Assembly: GCF_018918345.1 (NCBI RefSeq)
Contig: NZ_JAHLQI010000002.1
Location: 558,001 to 622,000 of the forward strand
Source of the DNA: Butyricicoccus intestinisimiae
GTDB lineage: Bacteria > Bacillota > Clostridia > Oscillospirales > Butyricicoccaceae
DNA: 64,000 nt
Direction of reading: 5' to 3'
The notes under the pieces were generated by a model. The model was given only the letters and a program-made list of their open reading frames with translations, ran no database searches and was not told the origin of the DNA. Positions within the stretch are counted from its first letter, which is position 1. Each line of letters starts with the position of its first letter. Shown piece by piece: positions 8,776 through 16,108 of the stretch. Both the position numbers and the translations under genes were made by a program.

Positions 8776-9957
8776 ATGTCGATTCGTGAAAGACTGTCCG
8801 GCAACGAAGCCGTTGCCTACGCAATGAAGCAGATCAATCCGGATGTTATGGGTGCTTTCCCAATCACCCCGTCCACCGAAATTCCGCAGTATTTTGCACA
8901 GTACGTTGCAAACGGCGAAGTTGACACCGAGTATGTAACGGTTGAGTCGGAGCACTCCTCCATGTCCACCTGTATCGGTGCCGCTGCTGCCGGCGCACGT
9001 GCGATTACTGCAACATCTTCCTGCGGTCTGGCTCTGATGTGGGAGCTGCTGTACGTCGCTTCCTCCTCTCGTCTGCCGATTACGCTGGCTCTGGTAACTC
9101 GTGCACTGACCGGCCCGATCAACATCAACAATGACCATTCCGATGCCATGGGCGCACGCGATGCCGGTTGGATTCAGCTGTTTGCAGAAAACAACCAGGA
9201 AGCATACGACAACTATATTCAGTGTATGCCGATCAGTGAGAATCCGGATGTCCGCCTGCCGATTATGGCATGTCAGGACGGCTTTATCACCTCTCACGCA
9301 GTAGAAAACATTGAACTGGAAACCGACGAGATGGTTCAGAACTTTGTCGGCACGTACAATCCGGAAAACTACCTGCTCAAGCATGAGAATCCGCTGGCTG
9401 TCGGCCCGTATGGCATTTCTCCGTACTACATGGAAGCAAAGGTCGCACAGGCAAACGCCATGAAAAACGCCAAGAAGGTCATTCTGGAAGTCGGCAAGAA
9501 GTTCGGCGACATCACCGGCCGTTACTACGGCTTCTTTGAAGCATACAAGATGGAAGACGCAGAGACCGCTGTTGTTCTGATCGGTTCTTCCGCAGGCACT
9601 GCCCGCGAGACCGTAGACGAGCTGCGCGCACAGGGCCGCAAGGTCGGTATGATTAAGGTTCGTGTATTCCGTCCGTTCCCGTTTGAAGAAATCGCGCAGG
9701 CACTGTCCGGCTGCAAGGCTGTTGCTGTTCTGGACAAGGATGAGAGCTTCTCCACTGCAGGCGGTCCGCTGTTTGCAGAGACCCGCAGCGCGATGTATGA
9801 TCTGGACAACCGTCCGAAGGCAATCAACTATGTATACGGTCTGGGCGGCAGAGACTTCCGCGTAGAAGACTGCACATACATTTTTGATGAGCTGGACAAG
9901 ATCGTAGAGACCGGCAAGACCGGCGAGGTTTACCGCCACATCGGACAGAGGGAGTAA
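8776..9957 (+). CDS. porA: 2-oxoacid:ferredoxin oxidoreductase, alpha subunit
   Basis: Alpha subunit, 393 aa, with the N-terminal pyrimidine-binding fold that supports ThDP. The segments GNEAVAYAMKQ, FPITPSTEIPQ and VESEHSSMSTCIGAAAAGAR match PorA/VorA proteins, and the C-terminal third (from about 260) is the transketolase-C-like domain with VRVFRPFP. A ribosome site, GGAGGAGAAG, precedes the ATG. It lies between the delta and beta genes with gaps of 3 and 6 bp. Confidence 0.93.
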   Translation: MSIRERLSGNEAVAYAMKQINPDVMGAFPITPSTEIPQYFAQYVANGEVDTEYVTVESEHSSMSTCIGAAAAGARAITATSSCGLALMWELLYVASSSRLPITLALVTRALTGPININNDHSDAMGARDAGWIQLFAENNQEAYDNYIQCMPISENPDVRLPIMACQDGFITSHAVENIELETDEMVQNFVGTYNPENYLLKHENPLAVGPYGISPYYMEAKVAQANAMKNAKKVILEVGKKFGDITGRYYGFFEAYKMEDAETAVVLIGSSAGTARETVDELRAQGRKVGMIKVRVFRPFPFEEIAQALSGCKAVAVLDKDESFSTAGGPLFAETRSAMYDLDNRPKAINYVYGLGGRDFRVEDCTYIFDELDKIVETGKTGEVYRHIGQRE

Positions 9958-9963
9958 TAGACC

Positions 9964-10893
9964 ATGGCATATAGTTTGAAAGAACAGTTATCGAAAGAAG
10001 AGCGCTTTGTCGGCGGTCATCGTCTGTGTGCCGGCTGCGGCGCAGGCATCACCGTCCGCGCTGTCCTGCGTGCACTGGAGCCGGAGGACAAGGCAGTCAT
10101 CACCAATGCAACCGGCTGTCTGGAGGTTTCCTCCTTCCTGTATCCGTACACCGCATACACGGACAGCTACATTCACTGCGCATTTGAAAACGCAGCTGCT
10201 ACCTGCGGCGGCGTAGAAGCAGCATACAACGTCCTCAAGCGCAAGGGCAAGATTCAGGACAACTTCAAGTTCATCACCTTCGGCGGCGACGGCGGCACCT
10301 ATGACATCGGCTTCCAGTCCCTGTCCGGCGCGATGGAGCGCGGTCATGACATGGTTTATGTCTGCTACGACAACGAAGCATACATGAACACGGGTATCCA
10401 GCGTTCTTCTTCTACTCCGCGTTTTACCGATGCGACTACCACGCCGGTCGGCAAGGTATCCTACGGCAAGAAGCAGAACAAGAAGGATCTGACCGAGATC
10501 ATCGCAGCACACAACGTTCCGTATGCTGCACAGACCACGTTTCTGGGCAACTTCCGCGATCTGCACGAGAAGGCACACAAGGCCATTTACACCGAGGGTG
10601 CCTGCTTCCTCAACGTCATGAGCCCGTGTCCGCGCGGCTGGCGTTTCCAGGCGCAGGACATGGCAGAAATCTGCAAGCTTGCTGTTGAGACCTGTGCATG
10701 GCCGCTGTACGAAGTTGTCGAGGGCGAGTGGCATCTGACATACATGCCGAAGAAGAAGCTCCCGATCGAGGAATACATGTCCAAGCAGGGCCGCTTCAAG
10801 CACTGCTTCAAGCCGGGCAACGAGTGGATGATCGAAGAAGCACAGAAGTATGTAGACGAAAAATGGGAGAAGCTGCTCGCAAAGTGCAAGTAA
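9964..10893 (+). CDS. porB: 2-oxoacid:ferredoxin oxidoreductase, beta (ThDP) subunit
   Basis: Beta subunit, 309 aa, carrying the ThDP-binding GGDGGTYDIG...NEAYMNTG segment (about 100-145) and cysteines for a proximal [4Fe-4S] cluster (CAGCGAG, TGCLE, SPCPRGW). The complex oxidatively decarboxylates a 2-oxoacid to acyl-CoA with reduction of ferredoxin, or runs in reverse. Sequence alone points to the PorB/VorB group without fixing the substrate. The Ile-type T-box upstream favours a role tied to branched-chain amino acids, either 2-oxoisovalerate/3-methyl-2-oxopentanoate or reductive carboxylation; that is inference. Confidence 0.92.
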   Translation: MAYSLKEQLSKEERFVGGHRLCAGCGAGITVRAVLRALEPEDKAVITNATGCLEVSSFLYPYTAYTDSYIHCAFENAAATCGGVEAAYNVLKRKGKIQDNFKFITFGGDGGTYDIGFQSLSGAMERGHDMVYVCYDNEAYMNTGIQRSSSTPRFTDATTTPVGKVSYGKKQNKKDLTEIIAAHNVPYAAQTTFLGNFRDLHEKAHKAIYTEGACFLNVMSPCPRGWRFQAQDMAEICKLAVETCAWPLYEVVEGEWHLTYMPKKKLPIEEYMSKQGRFKHCFKPGNEWMIEEAQKYVDEKWEKLLAKCK

Positions 10894-10915
10894 GCCCCAT
10901 TCTCATAAAACAGAG

Positions 10916-10945
10916 GCAGATGCGCGAGCATCTGCTTTTGTTTTT
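10916..10945 (+). terminator. Terminator of the porCDAB operon
   Basis: GCAGATGC (10916-10923) and GCATCTGC (10928-10935) form a perfect 8-bp stem around a GCGA tetraloop, followed by TTTTGTTTTT. Confidence 0.88.
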
Positions 10946-10959
10946 CCCATTCAAATCAA

Positions 10960-10988
10960 TTGCAAATCGTCCAAAAATACGCTATGAT
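10960..10988 (+). promoter_or_regulatory. Promoter of hom
   Basis: TTGCAA (10960-10965) and TATGAT (10983-10988) are spaced by 17 bp, immediately after the por terminator and about 50 bp before the hom start. Confidence 0.68.
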
Positions 10989-11036
10989 AAATAAGAACAC
11001 GTAATTTTTCCGACTAAAAGTAAGGTGATAGATATT

Positions 11037-12320
11037 ATGGCAAACAAACCGATTAAAATTGCGCTGCTCGGTCTCGGAACCGTCGGCACCGGCGTTTACA
11101 AGCTGCTGTCTATGCGTGCAGACGACATGCCGCAGATTGCAGGCGCACCGATTGAAATCTCTCACATTCTCGTCCGCAATGCATCCAAACCGCGTTCCGG
11201 TGTGGAGACCGCGCTGCTGACCGATAACTGGAATGATATTATCTCCGATCCGGAGGTTTCGATTGTCGTCGAGCTGATGGGCGGCATCGAACCTGCCCAC
11301 ACCTATATCAAAGAAGCATTACAGGCAAACAAAAATGTCGTGACGGCAAACAAAGATCTGATTGCGGTACACGGCGGCGAGCTGCTCGACCTTGCCGAGG
11401 AACACCACTGCGATTTGCAGTTTGAGGCATCTGTTGCCGGTGCGATTCCCATTATCCATCCGCTCAAGCAGAGCTTGGCTGGCAACCGCATCACAGAAAT
11501 CATGGGCATTGTCAACGGCACAACCAATTATATCCTCACGCGCATGACAGAGGACGGCATGGAGTTTTCCGAGGCGCTGGCAAAGGCTACCGAACTCGGC
11601 TACGCGGAGGCTGACCCGACCGCTGACATCGAAGGCTATGACGCAGGACGCAAGGTTGCGATTATGGCTTCTATCGCCTTTCATTCCCGCGTGACTTTTG
11701 ACGATGTGTTTACCGAGGGCATCACGAATATTCAGGCGCGCGACATCCGCTACGCAAAGGAAATGGGCAAAGCCGTCAAGCTGCTCGGCGTTGCCTGCAA
11801 CACCGATGAGGGCATTGAAGTCCGCGTGCATCCGATGCTGATTCCGTCATCTCACCCGCTGGCTACCGTCAACAATGCGTTTAACGCGGTGTTTGTGCAC
11901 GGCGATGCGCTGGATGACGCCATGTTTATGGGCCGCGGCGCCGGTGAGTTGCCGACTGCTTCCGCGGTCACCGGTGACATTATCGACACCGCCCGCAACA
12001 TCCTCATGCACTGCACCGGCCGCATTGGCTGCACGTGCTACAAAAAGCTGCCGATTAAAAAGATGGAGGACATCAAGAGCAAATATTACCTGCGTCTTGA
12101 AGTGGAAAACCGCATGGGTGTGCTCGCAGGTGTCACCGGCGTACTCGGCAACAACGGCGTGAGCATCTCGCAGGTATTGCAGAAGGCATCCGACACCGAT
12201 TCCGCCGAGCTGGTTGTCATCACGGATACCGTGAGAGAGCGCCACATACGCGACGCCCTGACCATCCTCAGCAACATGAGCATGGTGCATAAAATCGCCT
12301 CGGTGATTCGGGTTTATTAA
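11037..12320 (+). CDS. hom: Homoserine dehydrogenase with ACT domain
   Basis: Reduces aspartate semialdehyde to homoserine with NAD(P)H, feeding threonine, isoleucine and methionine synthesis. The Rossmann motif LGLGTVGTG (about 10-18), NGTTNYIL and GYAEADPTADIEGYDAGRK are diagnostic. A C-terminal ACT domain (about 347-427) suggests feedback control. The ATG at 11037 (MANKPIKIALLG) follows AAGGTG at about 8 nt and gives 427 aa; an in-frame GTG at 11025 lies within the ribosome site. It is monocistronic on its strand: no thrC/thrB follows. No strong terminator was seen after it. Confidence 0.95.
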   Translation: MANKPIKIALLGLGTVGTGVYKLLSMRADDMPQIAGAPIEISHILVRNASKPRSGVETALLTDNWNDIISDPEVSIVVELMGGIEPAHTYIKEALQANKNVVTANKDLIAVHGGELLDLAEEHHCDLQFEASVAGAIPIIHPLKQSLAGNRITEIMGIVNGTTNYILTRMTEDGMEFSEALAKATELGYAEADPTADIEGYDAGRKVAIMASIAFHSRVTFDDVFTEGITNIQARDIRYAKEMGKAVKLLGVACNTDEGIEVRVHPMLIPSSHPLATVNNAFNAVFVHGDALDDAMFMGRGAGELPTASAVTGDIIDTARNILMHCTGRIGCTCYKKLPIKKMEDIKSKYYLRLEVENRMGVLAGVTGVLGNNGVSISQVLQKASDTDSAELVVITDTVRERHIRDALTILSNMSMVHKIASVIRVY

Positions 12321-12399
12321 ATTATGAGCATTTGAGAGTTCATCTCATGCGTATTCTGTAAATTTGTAAAAACTCCCTCGGTATTCGTATCAGATATGC

Positions 12400-12470
12400 A
12401 GTCCGCACCAGCTTCTCGGCTCTCCCTCTGGGAGAGCTGGCATTTGCACGGCAAATGACTGAGAGGGCAA
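12400..12470 (+). repeat. Palindromic repeat, copy 1
   Basis: About 70 bp. CTCTCCC-TCT-GGGAGAG forms one hairpin, CATTTGC/GCAAATG a second, and the terminal GAGAGGG can pair with the first CTCTCCC. It is nearly identical to 12660-12730, differing at a few positions. It is non-coding and resembles REP/MITE-type elements. The stretch 12321-12756 holds only such repeats and no gene I could recognise. Confidence 0.75.
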
Positions 12471-12526
12471 CACGCTGACAAATTCGAATTAGGGCAAATT
12501 TGAAAAGCCATGTCAGCTGGCATCAG

Positions 12527-12566
12527 CCCTCTCTGTCGCTGCGCGACATCTCTCCCAAAGGGAGAG
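12527..12566 (-). repeat. Palindromic repeat, shorter inverted relative
   Basis: Read on the minus strand it is CTCTCCC-TTT-GGGAGAG followed by a GTCGC/GCGAC hairpin and GAGAGGG. This is the same two-hairpin design as the flanking copies with a different second stem. Confidence 0.6.
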
Positions 12567-12590
12567 ACAAGTTAGATTGTGCGAGACAAA

Positions 12591-12628
12591 AGCCTTCCTC
12601 TCTGAGGAAGGTGGCACGGCGCAAGCCT
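12591..12628 (+). repeat. Related hairpin repeat (CCTTCCTC/GAGGAAGG type)
   Basis: CCTTCCTC-TCT-GAGGAAGG is followed by a second small GC-rich stem. The layout is like its neighbours but the sequence differs, so it may be a second repeat family. A further small hairpin sits at about 12636-12658. Confidence 0.5.
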
Positions 12629-12659
12629 GTATCAAACTCCCCCTGATTCATCAGGAGTG

Positions 12660-12730
12660 CAGTTCGTACCAGCTTCTCGGCTCTCCCTCTGGGAGAGCTG
12701 TCATTTGCATAGCAAATGACTGAGAGGGCA
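12660..12730 (+). repeat. Palindromic repeat, copy 2
   Basis: Second near-identical copy of the 12400-12470 element, in the same orientation. Changes such as CACGG to CATAG fall in the loop of the second hairpin, so pairing is kept. Confidence 0.75.
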
Positions 12731-12756
12731 AAACTTTTACAAATTCGTATCCGGAT

Positions 12757-12797
12757 AAAAAAAGAAAACCACCAAACCGTGAGGTCTGATGGTTTTT
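12757..12797 (-). terminator. Terminator of the tRNA-Ser transcript
   Basis: On the minus strand an imperfect stem (AAAACCATCAGACC with GGTTTGGTGGTTTT) ends in CTTTTTTTATCC, just after the CCA end of tRNA-Ser(GCU). Confidence 0.7.
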
Positions 12798-12800
12798 CTT

Positions 12801-12890
12801 TGGCGGAGAAGGAGGGATTTGAACCCTCGCGACACTTTCGCGCCCTACTCCCTTAGCAGGGGAGCCCCTTCACCACTTGGGTACTTCTCC
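12801..12890 (-). tRNA. tRNA-Ser (GCU anticodon)
   Basis: Class II tRNA with a long variable arm. The acceptor GGAGAAG pairs with CTTCTCC, the T-loop is GGTTCGAATCC, and CCA is encoded (12801-12803). The anticodon GCT is at 12855-12857 (read on the minus strand). It decodes AGC/AGU. Confidence 0.96.
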
Positions 12891-12917
12891 AAAGGCTGTT
12901 GTCTCTACAAGAAAATG

Positions 12918-13006
12918 TGGCGGAGAGGGTGGGATTCGAACCCACGCGCCCTTTCGGACAAACGGTTTTCAAGACCGCCTCGTTATGACCACTTCGATAC
13001 CTCTCC
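12918..13006 (-). tRNA. tRNA-Ser (UGA anticodon)
   Basis: Class II tRNA. The acceptor GGAGAGG pairs with CCTCTCC, the T-loop is GGTTCGAATCC, there is a long variable arm, and CCA is encoded (12918-12920). The anticodon TGA is at 12969-12971 (read on the minus strand). It is transcribed before tRNA-Ser(GCU), 27 bp upstream, from the same promoter. Confidence 0.96.
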
Positions 13007-13037
13007 GGATCGAAAACTCTCTTGTCAAGCAAGAAGT

Positions 13038-13066
13038 ATTATAGCACAGCTTTGCATTTCTGTCAA
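13038..13066 (-). promoter_or_regulatory. Consensus promoter of the tRNA-Ser pair
   Basis: Perfect TTGACA (13061-13066) and perfect TATAAT (13038-13043) on the minus strand with 17-bp spacing, about 30 bp before the tRNA-Ser(UGA) 5' end. This is the strongest promoter seen in the window. Confidence 0.92.
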
Positions 13067-13257
13067 TTGTTTTTCGGTACTTTTTCTTTGTTTGTCACAA
13101 AAAAAATTGCAAATAAATCGTTAACTTTCGCGAAAAGACGATGCATTCTATTATTCAATATGTTATACTATGTTAGAGAAAAAAGACATTTTTTGTGCAT
13201 CTTGTGGTGTCATTGTCTTTACTCCGTACTTAAGCTCTATCAGGAGGGTCATTTTAC

Positions 13258-14211
13258 ATGATTTACACTGTTACATTAAATCCTTGCCTGGATTATCTCG
13301 TCGCAGTTCCTGATTTCAAATCAGGCCGCGTCAACCGCGCCGGTTATGAAAGGCTCATGCCCGGCGGCAAAGGCATCAATGTTGCATATGCTCTTCATAT
13401 TTTGAAGGAACCAAGCTTGGCTCTCGGATTTGTCGCCGGATTTACCGGCTCAGAGATCGAGCGAATTATGAGCAAAGATGGAATCCCACACGATTTCCTT
13501 CCGCTCAAGACCGGATTCAGCCGCATTGACGTCCAGATGGTAGATGCCATCGAAAGCTCTATCAACGGCATCGGTCCGCTCGCGACACAGGAGGACATTG
13601 ATGCACTGTGCGAAAAGCTACAGAATTTGCAGGACGGAGACACCATTGTTCTGTCCGGTTCCGTCCCGCGCGGCGCCAAGGACAATGTATACGGCGAAAT
13701 TCTCCGTTCCGTATCCCACAAGGATTTGTATGTCGTTGTGGATGCCAAGCGCCCGCTGCTGCTGCACACGCTCAAATATCGTCCGTTCCTCATCAAACCA
13801 AACATGCAGGAAATGACAGATATTTTCTTTCAGGACATGTCCTCTGTATCTACAGACGACATTGTTCGCTACATGAAAACCCTGCAGAGCATGGGTGCAC
13901 GCAATATTTTGGTGTCCATGGGCTCTGCCGGCGCGCTGCTTTTGACCGAGGACGGCAAAATTTATCACCACAGCGCGATGAAGGGCAAGGTTTGCAACAC
14001 GGTCGGCTGCGGCGATTCCATGCTCGCAGGCTTCCTGTCCGGCTTCCATAAAAATCACGACATGATTGAGGCCTTTCATTTATCGCTGGCAGCGGCATCC
14101 GCCAACGCCTTTCACGATGGACGCGGCACATACGAGCAAATCATGCGGCTCAATTCCATTCTGCAAAACGAATCTGCCGATGTATTTACTGTCGCGGAGC
14201 AGGACGCATAA
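13258..14211 (+). CDS. PfkB-family sugar-phosphate kinase (1-phosphofructokinase-like)
   Basis: A 317-residue PfkB kinase of the FruK/LacC subgroup, which phosphorylates fructose-1-P or tagatose-6-P. It shows TVTLNPCLDYLV, the PGGKGINVAYAL substrate site (about 36-47), VLSGSVPRGA, and the catalytic GCGDSMLAGF anion-hole motif. Most relatives have GAGDS; here Ala is replaced by Cys. AGGAGG precedes the ATG. No PTS gene or fruR-type regulator is adjacent, so the true substrate is open. Confidence 0.87.
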   Translation: MIYTVTLNPCLDYLVAVPDFKSGRVNRAGYERLMPGGKGINVAYALHILKEPSLALGFVAGFTGSEIERIMSKDGIPHDFLPLKTGFSRIDVQMVDAIESSINGIGPLATQEDIDALCEKLQNLQDGDTIVLSGSVPRGAKDNVYGEILRSVSHKDLYVVVDAKRPLLLHTLKYRPFLIKPNMQEMTDIFFQDMSSVSTDDIVRYMKTLQSMGARNILVSMGSAGALLLTEDGKIYHHSAMKGKVCNTVGCGDSMLAGFLSGFHKNHDMIEAFHLSLAAASANAFHDGRGTYEQIMRLNSILQNESADVFTVAEQDA

Positions 14212-14230
14212 AAATTTCAGACGATGCTGC

Positions 14231-14266
14231 GAGGGCTGTCAGTTTGTTGCTGACAGCCCTCTTGTT
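14231..14266 (+). terminator. Terminator after the PfkB kinase
   Basis: A 12-bp perfect stem, GAGGGCTGTCAG (14231-14242) with CTGACAGCCCTC (14250-14261), is followed by the weak tract TTGTTCT. Confidence 0.75.
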
Positions 14267-14350
14267 CTCCATTCACCTACTTCTCTGCATTCGCATAAGA
14301 TAGACCGAAAAGTCTAACTGGGTATTTTCCCACAGAAAGGGTGCAACGCA

Positions 14351-14575
14351 ATGGAAACCAAGCCAAATGAGGCTCGTCCGGCTGTCACGCCGCAGGCGGC
14401 GCAGTCCGGTCCCGGATATGTCCTGAATTACAATCTGCTGGCACTGGCAATGGGCTTTGTCCCAGATCAGGTTTGGCAGAATATTTATCAAGAGGACGTC
14501 GCATTGGCGCGCGGCACAATCTTTGCGGATCTTGACAAGCCATTTATCGGAGAGGAGGCTGTTTCCTGTGACTGA
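14351..14575 (+). CDS. cotJA: Spore coat-associated protein CotJA
   Basis: A 74-residue CotJA-type protein. The core LALAMGFVPDQVWQNIYQ and the C-terminal GTIFADLDKPFIGEE are family features. It is the first of cotJABC, expressed in the mother cell during sporulation in Bacillus. It overlaps cotJB by 8 bp. An AAAGGG ribosome site lies about 9 nt before the ATG. Confidence 0.9.
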   Translation: METKPNEARPAVTPQAAQSGPGYVLNYNLLALAMGFVPDQVWQNIYQEDVALARGTIFADLDKPFIGEEAVSCD

Positions 14576-14816
14576 AAAGCAAAAAGCAATGCGCGATGTA
14601 CAGGAGCACGGATTTGCCGCCGTAGACGCCTCTCTGTATTTAGACAGCCATCCGGATGATGAGTCAGCTGTACAATATTTCCGCAATGTCTGCAAAAAAC
14701 AGCAGCAGGCACAAGAGGTATACCAAAAGCATTTTGGACCGCTCAAACACCAAGATGCAGGCAGCACCGGCCGATGGAATTGGGCGGATGATCCGTGGCC
14801 TTGGGAGGAGGTATAA
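14568..14816 (+). CDS. cotJB: Spore coat protein CotJB (GTG start)
   Basis: An 82-residue protein with the usual CotJB features: EHGFAAVDASLYLDSHPDD, a central helical segment and the C-terminal DDPWPWEEV. The GTG at 14568 follows GGAGG at 9 nt and overlaps the cotJA end. The open frame continues upstream to 14457, but those residues are out-of-frame cotJA sequence. Confidence 0.9.
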   Translation: MTEKQKAMRDVQEHGFAAVDASLYLDSHPDDESAVQYFRNVCKKQQQAQEVYQKHFGPLKHQDAGSTGRWNWADDPWPWEEV

Positions 14817-14819
14817 ATT

Positions 14820-15443
14820 ATGTGGGCATACGAAAAAAATCTCATGTATCCGGTGCGCATTGCCAACCCCGATCCAGCAATGGCCAAACTCATTATCACG
14901 CAGCTCGGCGGTCCGGATGGCGAGCTGGGCGCGGCGATGCGCTATCTGACCCAGCGGTTCGCGCAGCCATATGCGCAGGGCAAAGCAGTTTTGACTGACA
15001 TTGGCACAGAAGAACTTGCGCACTGCGAAATGATCGGCGCAATCGTCTATCAGCTCACCCGCTGTCTGACACCGGAGCAAATCAAGCAAAGCGGATTTGA
15101 CGCATATTTTGTTGACCACACCAATGGTATTTATCCGCAGGCAGCAAGCGGCACGCCGTTTTCTGCGGCAACCTTGCAATCCACCGGTGATGCGATTGCC
15201 GATTTGTTTGAAGATATGGCGGCCGAGCAAAAAGCACGCCTGACGTATGACAATCTGCTGCGTCTGATTGACGATCCCGATGTGAGAGATCCCATTAAGT
15301 TTCTGCGCGAACGTGAAATCGTGCATTTCCAGCGCTTCGGTGAAGCTCTGCGCGATGTACAGGAAAACCTCGATGCCAAAAACTATTATGCATATAATCC
15401 TTCGTTTGATGCAGGCTGCGTCAAACGGCTTAAAAAGCGCTGA
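14820..15443 (+). CDS. cotJC: Spore coat protein CotJC (manganese catalase family)
   Basis: A 207-residue ferritin-like protein of the Mn-catalase family incorporated into the spore coat. Di-metal ligand segments are visible: GGPDGELGAAMRYL (about 30-43), TEELAHCEMIG (about 64-74) and REREIVHFQRFGEAL (about 165-179). GGAGGAGG precedes the ATG and the gap to cotJB is 3 bp. Confidence 0.93.
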   Translation: MWAYEKNLMYPVRIANPDPAMAKLIITQLGGPDGELGAAMRYLTQRFAQPYAQGKAVLTDIGTEELAHCEMIGAIVYQLTRCLTPEQIKQSGFDAYFVDHTNGIYPQAASGTPFSAATLQSTGDAIADLFEDMAAEQKARLTYDNLLRLIDDPDVRDPIKFLREREIVHFQRFGEALRDVQENLDAKNYYAYNPSFDAGCVKRLKKR

Positions 15444-15448
15444 ACATG

Positions 15449-15489
15449 CAAAAACGAGCTGTCTCATGCTGGGACAGCTCGTTTCTGTT
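15449..15489. terminator. Bidirectional terminator between cotJC and the micro-ORFs
   Basis: AAACGAGCTGTC (15452-15463) pairs with GACAGCTCGTTT (15473-15484). The T-rich tail on plus is GTTTCTGTTCATTT and on minus TTTTTGCATG, so it can serve both convergent transcripts. Confidence 0.8.
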
Positions 15490-15505
15490 CATTTATTTTC
15501 TGCGA

Positions 15506-15601
15506 TTACTTGTGATTGAATGCATCACGAACGGACATTGCGTACTGTACATTGGTTACGCCCTTTACATAAGAACGTGCGAGCTTTTGGAAGAAATGCA
15601 T
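15506..15601 (-). CDS. 31-residue micro-protein, paralogue of the upstream micro-ORF
   Basis: The reading from 15601 is MHFFQKLARSYVKGV, then TNVQYAMSVRDAFNHK and TAA. An AGAGG ribosome site lies 8 nt upstream. About 17 of 28 aligned residues match the protein encoded at 15638-15799 (FFxKLAxSYxKGVxxxQYAxSVxxxF). It is basic and probably one amphipathic helix, with no signal peptide or transmembrane segment. Conservation between two tandem copies, each with its own ribosome site, is the evidence that it is real. I do not recognise the family and assign no function. Confidence 0.65.
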   Translation of the reverse strand: MHFFQKLARSYVKGVTNVQYAMSVRDAFNHK

Positions 15602-15637
15602 AGTTGTTACCTCTTTTTTTATAATAAATATATTGGT

Positions 15638-15799
15638 TTACTTGTTATCCATGTAATGACCAAAGGTCTGCGTCACAGAATTTGCATACTGTGCATGCAT
15701 GACACCCTTAATATAAGACTGTGCAAGCTTCCGAAAAAAGCTGCATGATTTTTCTTTTCTCATAACCGAAACGCTGCCGGTCTGCATTTGCTTTATCAT
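15638..15799 (-). CDS. 53-residue micro-protein of unknown function
   Basis: The start at 15799 (MIKQMQTGSVSVMRKEK) follows AGAGGGGA at about 8 nt. The C-terminal part, SFFRKLAQSYIKGV then MHAQYANSVTQTFGHYMDNK, is homologous to the 31-residue product 36 bp downstream. The N-terminal extension of about 20 residues is polar and basic. It is read from the promoter at 15825-15854 and shares a terminator with cotJC. An internal ATG (MRKEK) has no ribosome site. The family was not recognised. Confidence 0.65.
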   Translation of the reverse strand: MIKQMQTGSVSVMRKEKSCSFFRKLAQSYIKGVMHAQYANSVTQTFGHYMDNK

Positions 15800-15824
15800 G
15801 TTGCATTCCCCTCTTCCTGCGATT

Positions 15825-15854
15825 ATCATACTGCAAACAGCGGCAATTTGTCTA
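15825..15854 (-). promoter_or_regulatory. Promoter of the two micro-ORFs
   Basis: On the minus strand TAGACA (15849-15854) and TATGAT (15825-15830) lie 18 bp apart, about 25 bp before the first micro-ORF start. Nothing else was recognised in 15855-16055. Confidence 0.6.
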
Positions 15855-16059
15855 TTTCTATTTTATATAATTTTGCATGGTCTTTCTCTCCACTTCTTGT
15901 ACACATTCCCGTCATCGTTCACAAAAACAGTTATTCCGAATTATGCACACTATGCAGGAGTTTTTCTTGAATTTTGCCGCATTTCTGGAATTATTTGCCG
16001 TATCTCTGGTATGTTTTTCGATTTATGACCGTTATTTACAAAAAGTACTGGATATATAC

Positions 16060-16090
16060 AAAAGGCAGATGTACAACTTGTACATCTGCC
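16060..16090 (-). terminator. Terminator of galE
   Basis: GGCAGATGTAC (16064-16074) and GTACATCTGCC (16080-16090) form a perfect 11-bp stem. On the minus strand it is followed by TTTTGTATAT. Confidence 0.82.
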
Positions 16091-16108
16091 AAAATCCGGT
16101 TTATTTTT

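Noticed and set aside
8233-9939. Minus-strand ORF of 568 aa opposite porC/D/A
   Set aside because: It is the antisense of well-supported por genes and crosses three gene borders; no ribosome site or domain.
12400-12730. CRISPR array
   Set aside because: Repeats are few, palindromic, unevenly spaced and partly inverted, with no cas genes in the window.
12789-13124. ORF of 111 aa across the tRNA region
   Set aside because: It is the read-through of two tRNA-Ser genes on the opposite strand; residues such as WDSNPRA come from the T-arm sequence and are a known false call.
13120-13180. Promoter of the PfkB kinase
   Set aside because: A TATACT is present near 13165, but no acceptable -35 lies 16-18 bp upstream.
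14281-14345. Sigma-E promoter for cotJABC
   Set aside because: CATAAGAT resembles a sigma-E -10 element, but no convincing -35 was found at the right distance, so it was not listed.
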